Shown here in pieces: positions 17,160 to 26,435 of a stretch of DNA of 64,000 nt. This DNA comes from Clostridium sp. AM34-11AC (GTDB lineage Bacteria > Bacillota > Clostridia > Lachnospirales > Lachnospiraceae): NCBI RefSeq assembly GCF_003435375.1, contig NZ_QWGL01000013.1, positions 1 to 64,000 on the forward strand, written 5' to 3'. The notes under the pieces are model-generated. The model saw nothing but the letters and a program-made list of their open reading frames with translations, did not search any database and was not told the DNA's origin. Each line of letters opens with the position of its first letter. Within the stretch, counting starts at the first letter, position 1. The position numbers and the translations under genes were made by a program.

Positions 17160-17188
17160 TTGTTATCAAAGGAAAAATGTGATATACT
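17160..17188 (+). promoter_or_regulatory. promoter upstream of cyclic-di-AMP receptor gene
   Basis: TTGTTA (17160-17165), a 17-bp spacer and TATACT (17183-17188) form a good sigma-A promoter about 150 bases before the darA start, implying an untranslated leader of roughly 140 bases. I saw no riboswitch in that leader. The rest of the 17.0-17.3 kb gap holds no gene. Confidence 0.7.
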
Positions 17189-17335
17189 GCGTTTAAACAA
17201 TGTGTGAAAGTTCTGACGATTTCACAACTGAACAGATGTCAGATTTTTACGCATATGTTTTTAAGACTATATTTTACATCTTTGCGGCGGTCACCGCAAT
17301 CTTTGGAAATAAGACGCAGAAAGGATGGATGCTAT

Positions 17336-17668
17336 ATGAAACTGATTTACGCAATTATCCGTTATGACAATGAGGACGATGTTACAACTTCTCTTACAAA
17401 ACACAAATTCAGTGTGACACGTCTTTCTACTACCGGTGGATTCCTGAAAAAAGGTAATACAACTCTGATGATCGTTACTGAGCCGGAACGTGTCGACGAG
17501 GCTATCGATATTATTAAGAAAGAATGCGGCCATCACCAGAAGATCACCATCAATATGCCATATGTATCCGGTTCCTCTATGGTCCATTGTGCAACCATGC
17601 CGATGTCTGTCGATGTTGGCGGCGCAACGATCTTCGTTGTGGATGTTGAGCGGTATGAAAAGATCTGA
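17336..17668 (+). CDS. darA: PII-like cyclic-di-AMP receptor (DarA/PstA)
   Basis: The start at 17336 (MKLIYAIIRYDNEDDV) follows AAAGGATGGATGCTAT. The 110-residue protein matches the DarA/PstA family: a short PII-like ferredoxin fold with the T-x-L-x-x-T-G-G-F-L-K-x-G-N-T-T-L motif at residues about 32-46 and a central loop ending GGATIFVVDVERY. Such trimers bind c-di-AMP; downstream partners are largely unknown. A transcriptional unit of its own, ended by a hairpin at 17748. Confidence 0.92.
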   Translation: MKLIYAIIRYDNEDDVTTSLTKHKFSVTRLSTTGGFLKKGNTTLMIVTEPERVDEAIDIIKKECGHHQKITINMPYVSGSSMVHCATMPMSVDVGGATIFVVDVERYEKI

Positions 17669-17747
17669 TAACAGACAATCAATGTGGATGGAAAGTACCT
17701 TTTATATTCCAGAAGGAAATTACCCCAATAGATAATTAGAAATTGTA

Positions 17748-17790
17748 GGAGCTTTGGCAGTCTTTGCTTGCCGGAGCTCTTATATTTTTA
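17748..17790 (+). terminator. rho-independent terminator after darA
   Basis: GAGCTTTGGCA pairs with TGCCGGAGCTC (two G-U pairs), followed by TTATATTTTTAT. Confidence 0.75.
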
Positions 17791-17851
17791 TCATTGTTTT
17801 TAATTTAACGAGAGGTACTGAAAAAAGTGCAAAAAATTGGGGAATATAGTC

Positions 17852-17880
17852 TTGTATCCAGTATTTAGCTGCGATATAAT
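17852..17880 (+). promoter_or_regulatory. promoter of pta
   Basis: TTGTAT (17852-17857), 17-bp spacer, TATAAT (17875-17880), 45 bases before the pta start. Confidence 0.75.
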
Positions 17881-17924
17881 AAAAATACGTATGAAAACCT
17901 ATATTGAGGAAGGAGTCAATCATC

Positions 17925-18926
17925 ATGGCATTTATTGATCTTATGAAGGAAAAGGCGAAACAGGATGTAATGACCATCATCCTGCCAGAGAGCAACGATA
18001 AGAGAACTCTTATCGCAGCAGCACAGGTATTAAAGGAGAAGACCGCTGACCTGATCATGATCGGAAAAGAGGAGAAGATCATGGATGGTGCTCACTGGCT
18101 GGAAGTGGACCTTACAGGTCTTAAAGTCGTAGATCCGGATACAGATCCGAAATTCGACCATTATGCAGAGACACTGTTCAAATTAAGAGAGAAAAAGGGC
18201 ATGACTCTCGAGAAAGCACAGGAGATCTTAAAGACAGACTACATCACATACGGCGTTATGATGGTAAAAGAAAAAGACGCTGACGGACTTGTTGCAGGTG
18301 CTTGCCACGCAACAGCTGATACATTGAGACCGGCTCTTCAGATCTTAAAGACAGCTCCGGGAACAGAGCTTGTATCCGGTTTCTTCATCATGGACGTTCC
18401 GAACTGCGAATACGGTGCAAACGGCACATTCCTCTTCGCTGACTGCGGATTAAACCAGGATCCGACATCTGCAGAGCTCGCTGCAATCGCTGACAGCTCC
18501 GCTAAGAGCTTCCGCGCACTTGTTGGAGAAAAGCCGATCGTGGCTATGCTTTCCCACTCCACAAAGGGCAGTGCGAAACATGCACTTGTAGATAAAGTTG
18601 TAGAAGCTACAAAGATCGCAAACGAGAAGTACCCGCAGCTTGACCTTGACGGTGAGTTACAGCTTGATGCTGCAATCGTTCCGTCCGTAGCAAAGGCAAA
18701 AGCAAAAGGAAGCGAAGTTGCCGGACATGCTAATGTACTGATCTTCCCGAACCTTGACTGTGGTAACATTGGTTACAAGCTGGTTCAGAGACTTGCAAAA
18801 GCAGAAGCTTATGGTCCGATGCTTCAGGGTATCGCAAGACCGGTCAACGATCTTTCCCGTGGATGCTCCGCTGAGGATATCGTTGGTGTAGTAGCCCTCA
18901 CAGCTGTACAGGCTCAGATGGCTTAA
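17925..18926 (+). CDS. pta: phosphate acetyltransferase
   Basis: The start at 17925 (MAFIDLMKEKAKQDVMTIIL) follows GAGGAAGGAG. The 333-residue protein is the short, single-domain Pta. Conserved stretches include LPESNDKRTLIAAAQV, GLVAGACHATADTLRPALQI and AAIVPSVAKAKAKGSEVAGH, followed by NVLIFPNLDCGNIGYKLVQR. It interconverts acetyl-CoA and acetyl phosphate. With ackA downstream it gives ATP by acetate fermentation. Codon use is strongly biased, as expected for a highly expressed fermentation gene. Confidence 0.97.
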   Translation: MAFIDLMKEKAKQDVMTIILPESNDKRTLIAAAQVLKEKTADLIMIGKEEKIMDGAHWLEVDLTGLKVVDPDTDPKFDHYAETLFKLREKKGMTLEKAQEILKTDYITYGVMMVKEKDADGLVAGACHATADTLRPALQILKTAPGTELVSGFFIMDVPNCEYGANGTFLFADCGLNQDPTSAELAAIADSSAKSFRALVGEKPIVAMLSHSTKGSAKHALVDKVVEATKIANEKYPQLDLDGELQLDAAIVPSVAKAKAKGSEVAGHANVLIFPNLDCGNIGYKLVQRLAKAEAYGPMLQGIARPVNDLSRGCSAEDIVGVVALTAVQAQMA

Positions 18927-18947
18927 TCTATAATTGCTCAACAACAT

Positions 18948-18994
18948 AAGGGAACGGCGCATAATCGATATGAGGAGACGGCGTTCCCTTTTTA
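18948..18994 (+). terminator. hairpin between pta and ackA
   Basis: AAGGGAACG pairs with CGTTCCCTT, followed by TTTAAAC. It may partly terminate pta transcription or act as an mRNA processing/stabilising hairpin within a pta-ackA operon. No separate ackA promoter is obvious in the remaining 30 bases. Confidence 0.6.
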
Positions 18995-19025
18995 AACTTA
19001 TTTTAAACAAGGAGTTTTATCTGTC

Positions 19026-20219
19026 ATGAATATTTTAGTTATCAACTGCGGAAGCTCTTCCTTAAAGTACCAGTTAATCAACTCTGACACAGAGGCAGTT
19101 CTTGCAAAGGGTCTTTGCGAGAGAATCGGTATCGAAGGAAGCCAGATCACATACCAGCCAGCAGGCGGAGAGAAGGAAGTCACTGTTTCCCCGATGCCGA
19201 CACACACACAGGCTATCCAGATGGTATTAGACGCTCTTACAAACAAGAAGAGTGGCGTTATCGCAAGTCTTGCAGAGGTTGGCGCTGTTGGTCACCGTGT
19301 CGTACACGGCGGTGAGAAGTTTACTTCTTCCACAGTAATCACAGATGAGGCTATGAAAGCGATCGAAGAGTGCAACGACCTTGCACCGCTTCACAACCCG
19401 GCAAACCTGATCGGTATCCGCGCTTGTCAGGAGCTTATGCCGAACGTACCGATGGTAGCTGTATTCGATACTGCTTTCCATCAGACAATGCCGGAGGAGG
19501 CTTACCTTTACGGTCTTCCGTACGAGTACTATGAGAAGTACAAAGTAAGAAGATACGGCTTCCACGGAACATCCCACAGCTTTGTATCCAAGAGAGCTGC
19601 TGAGGTTGCCGGAAAACCGTACGAGGATTTAAAGATCATCGTTTGCCATCTTGGTAACGGTGCAAGCCTTTCCGCTGTAAAGAACGGCAAATCTGTAGAT
19701 ACAAGCATGGGTCTTACTCCGCTTGAGGGACTTATCATGGGAACACGTTCCGGTGATATGGATCCGGCTATCATGGAGTTCATCGCTAAGAAAGAGAACC
19801 TCGACATCGCAGGCGTTATGAACGTTCTGAACAAGAAGTCCGGTGTTCTTGGCCTTTCCGGTGTATCCAGCGACTTCCGTGACATTGAGGAAGCAGCTGA
19901 GGCTGGCAACGACCGCGCAGCGAAAGCTCTTGCAGCTTACAACTACCGCGTTGTTAAGTACATCGGTGCTTACACAGCAGCTATGGACGGCGTAGATGTG
20001 ATCGCATTCACAGCAGGTCTTGGTGAGAACGGCAAGTCCATGAGAAAAGCTGTTTGCGAGCATTTATCCTACCTTGGCATCAAGATCGACGACGAGGCTA
20101 ACAGCGTAAGAGGAAAAGATATCGTAATCTCCACACCGGATTCCAAGGTTAAAGTTATGGTAATCCCGACAAACGAGGAGCTTGCGATCGCAAGAGAGAC
20201 TCTGGCTCTCGTAAAATAA
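19026..20219 (+). CDS. ackA: acetate kinase
   Basis: The 397-residue protein begins [18 protein letters not shown], the acetate kinase family signature 1. It contains the second signature in [20 protein letters not shown] with the catalytic His, and [20 protein letters not shown]. It phosphorylates ADP from acetyl phosphate, the last step of the Pta-AckA pathway. The ribosome binding site is AACAAGGAG. Length is normal. Confidence 0.98.
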   Translation: MNILVINCGSSSLKYQLINSDTEAVLAKGLCERIGIEGSQITYQPAGGEKEVTVSPMPTHTQAIQMVLDALTNKKSGVIASLAEVGAVGHRVVHGGEKFTSSTVITDEAMKAIEECNDLAPLHNPANLIGIRACQELMPNVPMVAVFDTAFHQTMPEEAYLYGLPYEYYEKYKVRRYGFHGTSHSFVSKRAAEVAGKPYEDLKIIVCHLGNGASLSAVKNGKSVDTSMGLTPLEGLIMGTRSGDMDPAIMEFIAKKENLDIAGVMNVLNKKSGVLGLSGVSSDFRDIEEAAEAGNDRAAKALAAYNYRVVKYIGAYTAAMDGVDVIAFTAGLGENGKSMRKAVCEHLSYLGIKIDDEANSVRGKDIVISTPDSKVKVMVIPTNEELAIARETLALVK

Positions 20220-20534
20220 TTTTTGACAGTTTGTCCGTGCGGATATCTGTATGGTGAACTGATTCGCAATGACGCTGACCCGTTCAGAACCCTGTGAGAG
20301 CAGGAGATGAGCGGGTTGGCTTCTGTGCTGTCTGGAGGTTTTAACGTCTTCAGGATGGCTTTGAAGCCCTCATGGCATACGCTGGGGTTTCTTACAGGTA
20401 CGAAAGTATTTCGTTCCTGGTGCTCTTGATGCGCGCTCTGGCGCGGTTAAGAATTTGTCACAAGAATATGGTTTGAGCGCAGAAATGCATGAAAAACAGA
20501 GCTTTTAAAATTTAATATTTTATTAGAAAAATTG
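20220..20534. other. long intergenic region with several small hairpins
   Basis: This 315-base stretch has no supported gene. It has several small hairpins: gctgacccg with cgggttggc around 20270-20320, aggtacgaaa with tttcgttcct around 20395-20422, and a GC-rich gcgcgctctggcgcg near 20431. None has a strong T tract and I recognise no RNA family. It may be the ackA 3' untranslated region or an uncharacterised RNA. Confidence 0.4.
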
Positions 20535-20563
20535 TTGACAAATTGTTCCTGTTCATATATAAT
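20535..20563 (+). promoter_or_regulatory. promoter of yceD-rpmF
   Basis: TTGACA (20535-20540), 17-bp spacer and TATAAT (20558-20563): consensus sigma-A promoter 30 bases before the yceD start. Confidence 0.9.
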
Positions 20564-20592
20564 ATCTTAGTGCGTATTAGGAGAAACATAAT

Positions 20593-21120
20593 ATGCTGAT
20601 TAATTTATCTGAAGTTTTTACTCTGGAAGGCAAAGAGAAAACCTGGGAAGTACCGTTTGAAGCGAAAGCTTACAAGGGCTCCCGAGTTGAGTATCCGGTG
20701 GTTTCTGCGAACCCGGTAAAGATCACTGTAAAAAACCTTGGAAACAGAAAGCTGAGTCTTACGGGAAATACTTCCGTGACTCTTGCGATTCCCTGTTCAA
20801 GATGTCTGGAACCGGTGAATTACACCACAGATATTGAGTTTGACCAGGAGATCGATATGAATGCTTCCGATGAGGACAGAGTGAAGGACTTGGATGAACA
20901 ATCTTATTTATCTGGTTATAATCTGGATGCCGATATGCTGGTTTGCAATGAGTTATCATTGTACCTGCCTATGAAGGTCCTTTGCAAGGATAATTGCAAG
21001 GGAATCTGCAGTAGATGTGGAGCAAATCTCAACAAGGGAGATTGCGGCTGTGATACATGGGTTCCTGACCCGCGGATGGCAGCCATCCAGGATATTTTCA
21101 AACAGTTTAAGGAGGTGTAA
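20593..21120 (+). CDS. YceD-family (DUF177) protein
   Basis: A 175-residue protein encoded directly before rpmF, as in most bacteria. Cysteine motifs CSRCLEPV (residues about 68-75) and CKDNCKGICSRCGANLN (about 134-150) match the DUF177 family, which is linked to ribosomal RNA metabolism or ribosome assembly in other organisms. The start follows TTAGGAGAAAC. The stop lies 2 bases before the rpmF start, so the two are cotranscribed. Confidence 0.92.
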   Translation: MLINLSEVFTLEGKEKTWEVPFEAKAYKGSRVEYPVVSANPVKITVKNLGNRKLSLTGNTSVTLAIPCSRCLEPVNYTTDIEFDQEIDMNASDEDRVKDLDEQSYLSGYNLDADMLVCNELSLYLPMKVLCKDNCKGICSRCGANLNKGDCGCDTWVPDPRMAAIQDIFKQFKEV

Positions 21121-21122
21121 CC

Positions 21123-21305
21123 ATGTCTATCTGTCCTAAGAATAAATCTTCCAAAGCGAGAAGAGACAGCCGCAGAGCGAACTGGAAAATGTCCGCTATG
21201 AACTTAGTAAAGTGCAGCAAGTGCGGTGCTTTAATGATGCCTCATAGAGTATGCAAGGCATGCGGCAGCTACAACAAGCGTGAAATCGTTAAAGTTGAAG
21301 ACTAA
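21123..21305 (+). CDS. rpmF: 50S ribosomal protein L32
   Basis: The 60-residue protein starts MSICPKNKSSKARRDSRRAN and has the two zinc-binding pairs CSKCGALMMPHRVCKACG of the zinc-containing (C+) L32 form. That suggests growth with adequate zinc; the cysteine-free paralogue is not in this window. It follows yceD with a GGAGG site in the yceD tail. Confidence 0.98.
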   Translation: MSICPKNKSSKARRDSRRANWKMSAMNLVKCSKCGALMMPHRVCKACGSYNKREIVKVED

Positions 21306-21319
21306 TTAAGAATTATGAG

Positions 21320-21352
21320 ATCCTCCGGTGGTTTTCCCCCGGGGGATTTTTT
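21320..21352 (+). terminator. terminator 1 after rpmF
   Basis: ATCCTCCGG pairs with CCGGGGGAT, followed by TTTTTTC. First of two terminators in tandem. Confidence 0.85.
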
Positions 21353-21368
21353 CGTCTACAGCAAGAAG

Positions 21369-21394
21369 CCAGATACCGCGGTATCTGGTTTTTT
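21369..21394 (+). terminator. terminator 2 after rpmF
   Basis: A perfect palindrome, ccagataccgcggtatctgg, followed by six T. Coming 17 bases after terminator 1, it gives a double stop between rpmF and the convergent gene. Confidence 0.85.
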
Positions 21395-21425
21395 GCATTT
21401 GAAGCTTTTCGTTGTTCCTGCATAT

Positions 21426-22463
21426 TTATCTCGTGAAATTTTCAGAATAATCCATTAAGATCTGCGCGACATACTGCATATCAGAAGGTGAGAAGCGCTG
21501 ATCGCAGGGAAGGGATACAATGTGGTCATAAATGTATTGTACTGATGATTCCGGTAGCGGATGAACCAGCGGTCCCATTGGCCAGTAGACAGTCGAGAGA
21601 ATCTGGTGATCTGTCAGGTATTGCTGTAATTCGCTGCGTTTTTCGGCATACAGGCAGAAATGGCTTGGAACAGCAGACTCCGGAAGTTCGGAAAAGACTA
21701 TCTGCACACCGCGAAGCGGTGCTGCAAGGGCTTTTAAAAGTGCAGCATAGTTTTCACGCCTTGTCCTGCAAATGGAATCGAAGTCAGCATGGCGTAGGAG
21801 ATATTCTGAATTATCATCACTGGCAAAGCTATCAAACATCTGACGAAGTCGAAGTTCTCCCTCCCAGAAAATATCTCTGTTTTCTGTCTCGATGGATTCT
21901 TTGCGTTGCTTGAGATGTGTTAATTCTACCGGCAGAAGAGGTGTTTCAAAGGTTCCGTTTCGTTTAACAGCAAATCCCCCGCAGGCAACCCCCATCCATT
22001 TTCGGAAGCTTCCGGCAAAATAATCACAGAGAGGATCGATACCGTCAGCTGAAAGCATGGAATGAGTTACATCTTCAAAAATAACAACTCCTTTTTCTTT
22101 GCAGGCTTTAACAAAGCTGTGATCATAGTTGCAGAAGCCATAGTAACCGCAAAGAGATAAAACACTGATTTCATCGATAACCGCTGTGTCAAAAATGCTG
22201 TGCAAATTCTGGTCCAGCTCATAAAATTTCAGCTGATATCCGGCTTTCTTAAAAGGAGCAAGGACCGTTCCACAGGTATACATAGGCACATACGCGACTT
22301 TACGCGTATCGTACCGTGCAATATCCTGTAAACAATAATAGATACCGCATCGTCCGGACATGGTAAATGCCAGATCATCACCAGGTGAGCAGATACGCGA
22401 AAAGTATCCGTTTTCGATAGGTGTGTTGGGTTCGTAGTGGAACATACCACCAATTTTTCGCAT
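21426..22463 (-). CDS. DegT/DnrJ-like PLP-dependent protein
   Basis: The 345-residue protein resembles fold-type I aminotransferases of the DegT/DnrJ/EryC1 class. It has an N-terminal Gly-rich cofactor loop (FTMSGRCGIYYCLQD), an Asp in FEDVTHSML, and AGSFRKWMGVACGGFAV near residue 160 where the Lys would form the Schiff base. A C-terminal small domain (VYWPMGPLVHP) follows. Such enzymes usually make amino sugars or act in surface glycan synthesis. No sugar genes adjoin, so the substrate is open. A strong AAGGAGGAAATG precedes the start. It is transcribed alone. Confidence 0.75.
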   Translation of the reverse strand: MRKIGGMFHYEPNTPIENGYFSRICSPGDDLAFTMSGRCGIYYCLQDIARYDTRKVAYVPMYTCGTVLAPFKKAGYQLKFYELDQNLHSIFDTAVIDEISVLSLCGYYGFCNYDHSFVKACKEKGVVIFEDVTHSMLSADGIDPLCDYFAGSFRKWMGVACGGFAVKRNGTFETPLLPVELTHLKQRKESIETENRDIFWEGELRLRQMFDSFASDDNSEYLLRHADFDSICRTRRENYAALLKALAAPLRGVQIVFSELPESAVPSHFCLYAEKRSELQQYLTDHQILSTVYWPMGPLVHPLPESSVQYIYDHIVSLPCDQRFSPSDMQYVAQILMDYSENFTR

Positions 22464-22779
22464 GTTTCATTTCCTCCTTACCAGTAGAAAAAGGTTACAC
22501 GGATGTTTTTGTCCGTTAGCTAAAAACTCATTATAATTATAATAGATTGTTAATAAAAACGAAAGCTTTATTTTGTGCAATAATAAATTTCCTATTACAC
22601 AAAAGGAACACAATAATATCATTAATAATTATTGTTTTATAATATGATTGCCAAAGCATAAAAAGAGTGTGTTAGGCAGTCATGAAAACTTCTGAAAATG
22701 CTGTCATAATAAAAAATAATACAAAAAATTAACGAAATAATGAATATCTTTTTTTATTGTTAAGAGAAAGCTAAAATTA

Positions 22780-22808
22780 TTGACAATCCTATTGGCATAG
22801 ACTATACT
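22780..22808 (+). promoter_or_regulatory. strong promoter driving the structured RNA region
   Basis: TTGACA (22780-22785), 17-bp spacer and TATACT (22803-22808) in an AT-rich field. Transcription would begin near 22815, about 590 bases before the creatininase gene. The 22.47-22.78 kb stretch before it is very AT-rich, with no gene. Confidence 0.8.
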
Positions 22809-22815
22809 TATTTTA

Positions 22816-23090
22816 GCAAGAATGGTACGAAACTTTTAAATTGTCAGATAAAAATTCAATGCTAAAGAGGCACAGGAGGTTATTAACAGTTAAATTTTAA
22901 GTCAAACGTCCGTGAGACTTGGTGCGTGATTCTGCTCAGCGTAAGCTGACATATTCTTTACAGAATCACTGTACATCCTCGTGGAGCGTTTATCTCAGTC
23001 GGAGACTAACTCCCACTGAGACTAATTTGTTATTACTCGCCACCTGAAGAGGTGAGAGTCTTCTCGACTGAGATAAATCATATAGATAGA
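22816..23090 (+). ncRNA. structured RNA of unknown class
   Basis: The stretch can fold into strong helices. At 22926-22968, gtgattctg pairs with cagaatcac, enclosing a cagc-gtaa-gctg hairpin and extended outward by ggtg/catcc. At 22990-23075, a perfect 13-bp stem (tttatctcagtcg / cgactgagataaa) encloses gagact/agtctt and cacct-gaag-aggtg hairpins. It lies downstream of a consensus promoter and upstream of an IS607 tnpA remnant. It could be a 5' leader for the downstream enzyme, an IStron-type intron fragment, or a TnpB-type guide RNA scaffold. I could not fit it to a known riboswitch or to the full set of group I intron core elements. Confidence 0.55.
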
Positions 23091-23142
23091 TGTTGAGTTT
23101 TATAGGATATAGGGTAGAGTACTATTAAAAGGAGTTAATACT

Positions 23143-23313
23143 CTGAGTAAATATTATTCTATACATAAATTTTCAAAAATTATAGGCGTATCTGTTCAGA
23201 CATTACGAAATTGGGATGTCAATGGAAAGATATCAATAAAAATGTTGAAGGATTCATTATGGACGCAAATGGTTACTACAGCTTGGATAAGGTTAAGGTT
23301 GCACAGTAATTAA
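23143..23313 (+). pseudogene. IS607-family tnpA (serine recombinase) remnant
   Basis: After a ribosome binding site (AAAAGGAG), a frame starting at CTG reads SKYYSIHKFSKIIGVSVQTL then RNWDVNGKI: the MerR-like helix-turn-helix at the start of IS607-type TnpA. The expected ATG is CTG here. Similarity then shifts frame: around 23260 the alternative frame gives MDANGYYSLDKVKVAQ and a stop, like the end of that HTH domain. The serine recombinase domain and tnpB are missing. The product would be non-functional. Confidence 0.7.
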
Positions 23314-23408
23314 CGGCAACACAGTAATTGATGAATGTCGGGCTGTCTGGTTTTCGGATCGTCCGATTTTTCAGCAGATAATAATTATTATGTGAAAGGA
23401 AAGAAACT

Positions 23409-24170
23409 ATGAGACTTGAAAATTTGACTTGGCCGAAAGCACAGGAATATTTTGAAAAAAATGATATGGTACTTATATCTATCGGCAGTATTGAGTGTCA
23501 CGGTCGTCACATGCCGCTTGGAACCGATACACTGATTCCAAATCATTTGTTGGAGAAAATCGAGAAGAAGAGTGATGTTTTGATTGCTCCGACCATTCCA
23601 TATGGTTCCAGCCCAGGTTTAGCTCCGTATCCTGGTTCAATTGATATTGACAGCGAGGTACTCTATCAGTTTTGCCGTCAGGTTTTCCTGAGTCTGTATC
23701 GTCACGGCGCAAGAAAATTCGTTTTTCTGAACGGACATGGCGGTAACATCAAGATGATTCAGCGCCTTGGCATGGAATTCGAGGATAAAGGCTGTCTGGT
23801 TGCTATGCTTAACTGGTGGCTGATGGCATGGGATATGAACCCAGCATGGAAAGGCGGTCACGGCGGCGGTGAGGAAACAGCTGCGATTCTTGGAATTGAT
23901 CCGTCTTTAGTTGACAAGAGTGAGATAGGTGGTGAACTCCAGTTTAAGCACCTGTCTGATAATCTGAAGACAACTGGTTTTCGTTCTGTTGAGTATAAGG
24001 GAGTTACCGTTGAGATTCCCCGCAAAACTCCGCATGTTACAGACAACGGATGGATTGGACCGGATCATCCGAGTACCGCTACAGAAGAGTGGGGCAAGGA
24101 AATGCTCGAGACCACAGCAAACTATATTGTTGATTTCATGGAAGAGTTCAAGAAAGTTAAACTTTCATAA
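23409..24170 (+). CDS. creatininase-family amidohydrolase
   Basis: The 253-residue protein has the creatininase metal-binding motifs in order: GSIECHGRHMPLGTDT (residues 27-42, Glu, His and Asp ligands), NGHGGN near 118, and a Gly-rich GGHGGGEETA near 154. The family includes creatininase, MftE and FAPy deformylase (ArfB), all cutting amide or lactam bonds with divalent metals. The substrate cannot be named. It is probably transcribed from the promoter at 22780 with a long leader, as no closer consensus promoter is evident. The start follows GTGAAAGGAAAG. Confidence 0.88.
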   Translation: MRLENLTWPKAQEYFEKNDMVLISIGSIECHGRHMPLGTDTLIPNHLLEKIEKKSDVLIAPTIPYGSSPGLAPYPGSIDIDSEVLYQFCRQVFLSLYRHGARKFVFLNGHGGNIKMIQRLGMEFEDKGCLVAMLNWWLMAWDMNPAWKGGHGGGEETAAILGIDPSLVDKSEIGGELQFKHLSDNLKTTGFRSVEYKGVTVEIPRKTPHVTDNGWIGPDHPSTATEEWGKEMLETTANYIVDFMEEFKKVKLS

Positions 24171-24258
24171 AGCAATGCAAGAGTGGATAAGAACGTGACG
24201 CTGAAAATGATTGCAGCAATTTTAAATGCAAATGGCGCATAGTAAAATATGATACGAA

Positions 24259-24298
24259 AAGACCGCCGGTCCAGATTTCTCTGGTAACCGGCGGTCTT
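24259..24298. terminator. terminator between creatininase gene and glnN
   Basis: A perfect 12-bp stem aagaccgccggt / accggcggtctt with an inner ccag/ctgg extension. It lies between convergent genes; T tracts are short on both sides, so it may serve both. Confidence 0.8.
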
Positions 24299-24315
24299 CC
24301 CTATGAGCAAAACAA

Positions 24316-26415
24316 TTAAATGTAGAAGAGCAATGCATCGTATGTCGGATACGGGAGATAATCCTCCGGGATCAGGACTTCCGCATCGTTGACAGCCAGA
24401 CGGATCGTTTCCATCTCGGCAAGGATCGTGTCATGGTAGTAAGTACCAGCCTTTAAGTAGTCATCCATGCCTTCCGCGGTACCGATCATATCCTTTAAGG
24501 TATCAAGCTCATCAGAGATCGTATCTGCGAGTCCGGAGAGCTTTGTGATCAGCTTTTCTTCCGCCTTTGTTGTAATGCCAGGAACAAGCTCTTTCTTGGT
24601 GCTGCCTGTGCATGCGAGATCATTTACATAGGAGAACAGAGACGGAAGGAAGTCTTTCTGTACCATTTCCTCCATAGTCTTAGCCTCGATATGGATCGTT
24701 TTTACGTAATCCTCAAGAAGGATCTCGTAACGGGAGAAGAGTTCTTCTTTTGTCAATACATGATGCTTTGTGAAAAGCTCGATGTTCTTTTCGGCAATTA
24801 AATGCGGAAGAGCCTCCGGTGTTGATTTCAGGTTCGGGAGTCCGCGTTTCTTGGCTTCCGCTAACCACTCATCGGTATATCCGTTGCCGTTGAAAATGAT
24901 CCTTGCATGGTCTGTGAAGGTATCCTTTAAAAGCTTGTGGATCGCCAAATCAAGCTCTGAGCCGGTAAGCCCTTCTAAGACCTTGCAGAAGCCTGCGAGA
25001 GACTCTGCAACTGCTGTATTTAAGATCACGTTCGGACCTGACAGGGAGAGAGAGGAGCCCGGCATACGGAACTCAAACTTATTTCCTGTGAAGGCGAACG
25101 GAGATGTACGGTTACGATCTGTGTTATCTTTTGTGAAGTGCGGGAGTACCTTCGGGCCGATGGACATCTGAACGGCACCCTTTCCTTCAAAATATGTTTC
25201 GGATTTAATGGAATCGACAACAGCCTCCAGCTCTTCACCTAAGAACAAGGAAACGACTGCAGGCGGTGCCTCGTTTGCTCCGAGACGGTGATCGTTTCCG
25301 GCCGTTGCAACGGAGATTCTTAAAAGATCCGCATAATCATCAACAGCTTCCACAACGGCTGCTAAGAACAGTAAGAACTGTGTGTTTTCTGCCGGTGTCT
25401 TTCCTGGATTCAGAAGATTTTCACCGGTATCCGTGGAGAGTGCCCAGTTGTTGTGTTTTCCGCTTCCGTTGATGCCCTCGAACGGTTTCTCATGGAGCAG
25501 GCACGCAAGACCGTGGCGGTCAGCAACCTTCTTCATCATCTCCATAACGAGCTGGTTGTGGTCAACAGCAACATTGACGGTTTCAAAGACAGGAGCAAGC
25601 TCATGCTGCGCAGGAGCAACCTCGTTGTGTTCAGTCTTTGCCGGAATTCCGAGCTTCCAGAGTTCTTCATTTAATTCTTCCATGAAGGCTTCCACTCTCG
25701 GCTTGATGGAACCAAAGTAGTGGTCATCCATTTCCTGTCCCTTCGGAGCCGGAGCGCCGAATAAGGTACGTCTGCAGAAGATCAGGTCTTTTCTTAAGCG
25801 GTAGCACTCTTTGTCTACCAGGAAATATTCCTGCTCAGCGCCTACCGTAGTGTTGACGCGTTTGACATCTGTTTTTCCTAAAATGTGGAGTAAGTGGGTA
25901 GCTTCTTTGCTGACAGCTTCCATGGAGCGGAGCAGCGGAGTCTTTTTATCGAGTGCCTCGCCGCTGTAAGAACAAAAGGCAGTTGGGATACAGAGCGTAT
26001 GTCCCTTGATGAATGCGAAAGAGGTAGGATCCCATGCGGTATAGCCGCGGGCTTCGAAGGTAGCGCGTAAACCGCCTGACGGGAAGCTGGACGCGTCCGG
26101 CTCACCTTTTACGAGTTCTTTTCCGGAAAATTCCATGATTGCTTCGCCGACACCGGTCGGAGAGAGAAAACTGTCATGCTTCTCAGCGGTGATGCCTGTC
26201 ATCGGCTGGAACCAGTGGGTGAAATGGGTAGCGCCATGCTCCAGAGCCCATTCTTTCATGGCAACAGCTACAGAGTTTGCGACATCCAGTTCCAGATGGG
26301 AACCGCTGTTGATGGTCTTTGCAAGTGCTTTGTAGATATCCTTCGGGAGACGTGCTTTCATTTCGGAGTCGTTGAATACAAGACTTCCATACAGTTCAGG
26401 AATGCTTTTGCTCAT
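24316..26415 (-). CDS. glnN: type III glutamine synthetase
   Basis: The start at 26415 ([16 protein letters not shown]) is chosen because AAAGGAG lies 8 bases upstream; the longer frame would read through that site. The 699-residue length and motifs ([46 protein letters not shown]) identify GSIII, the long dodecameric form common in Bacteroides and Clostridia. It makes glutamine from glutamate and ammonia with ATP. It is transcribed divergently from pyrG, a glutamine-consuming enzyme, behind a structured leader of about 215 bases, which suggests RNA-level regulation. Confidence 0.97.
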   Translation of the reverse strand: MSKSIPELYGSLVFNDSEMKARLPKDIYKALAKTINSGSHLELDVANSVAVAMKEWALEHGATHFTHWFQPMTGITAEKHDSFLSPTGVGEAIMEFSGKELVKGEPDASSFPSGGLRATFEARGYTAWDPTSFAFIKGHTLCIPTAFCSYSGEALDKKTPLLRSMEAVSKEATHLLHILGKTDVKRVNTTVGAEQEYFLVDKECYRLRKDLIFCRRTLFGAPAPKGQEMDDHYFGSIKPRVEAFMEELNEELWKLGIPAKTEHNEVAPAQHELAPVFETVNVAVDHNQLVMEMMKKVADRHGLACLLHEKPFEGINGSGKHNNWALSTDTGENLLNPGKTPAENTQFLLFLAAVVEAVDDYADLLRISVATAGNDHRLGANEAPPAVVSLFLGEELEAVVDSIKSETYFEGKGAVQMSIGPKVLPHFTKDNTDRNRTSPFAFTGNKFEFRMPGSSLSLSGPNVILNTAVAESLAGFCKVLEGLTGSELDLAIHKLLKDTFTDHARIIFNGNGYTDEWLAEAKKRGLPNLKSTPEALPHLIAEKNIELFTKHHVLTKEELFSRYEILLEDYVKTIHIEAKTMEEMVQKDFLPSLFSYVNDLACTGSTKKELVPGITTKAEEKLITKLSGLADTISDELDTLKDMIGTAEGMDDYLKAGTYYHDTILAEMETIRLAVNDAEVLIPEDYLPYPTYDALLFYI

Positions 26416-26435
26416 AGATGTTTCTCCTTTCAACT

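Noticed and set aside
17189..17335. Cyclic-di-AMP (ydaO) riboswitch before darA
   Set aside because: The leader is too short and lacks the conserved ydaO core.
22816..23090. Complete group I intron (IStron)
   Set aside because: One R-like patch is present, but the P, Q and S elements do not line up, and the 13-bp stem would enclose R and S in a way not seen in group I introns.
22816..23408. Guanidine, lysine or cyclic-di-GMP riboswitch before the creatininase gene
   Set aside because: The conserved cores of these classes are not visible.
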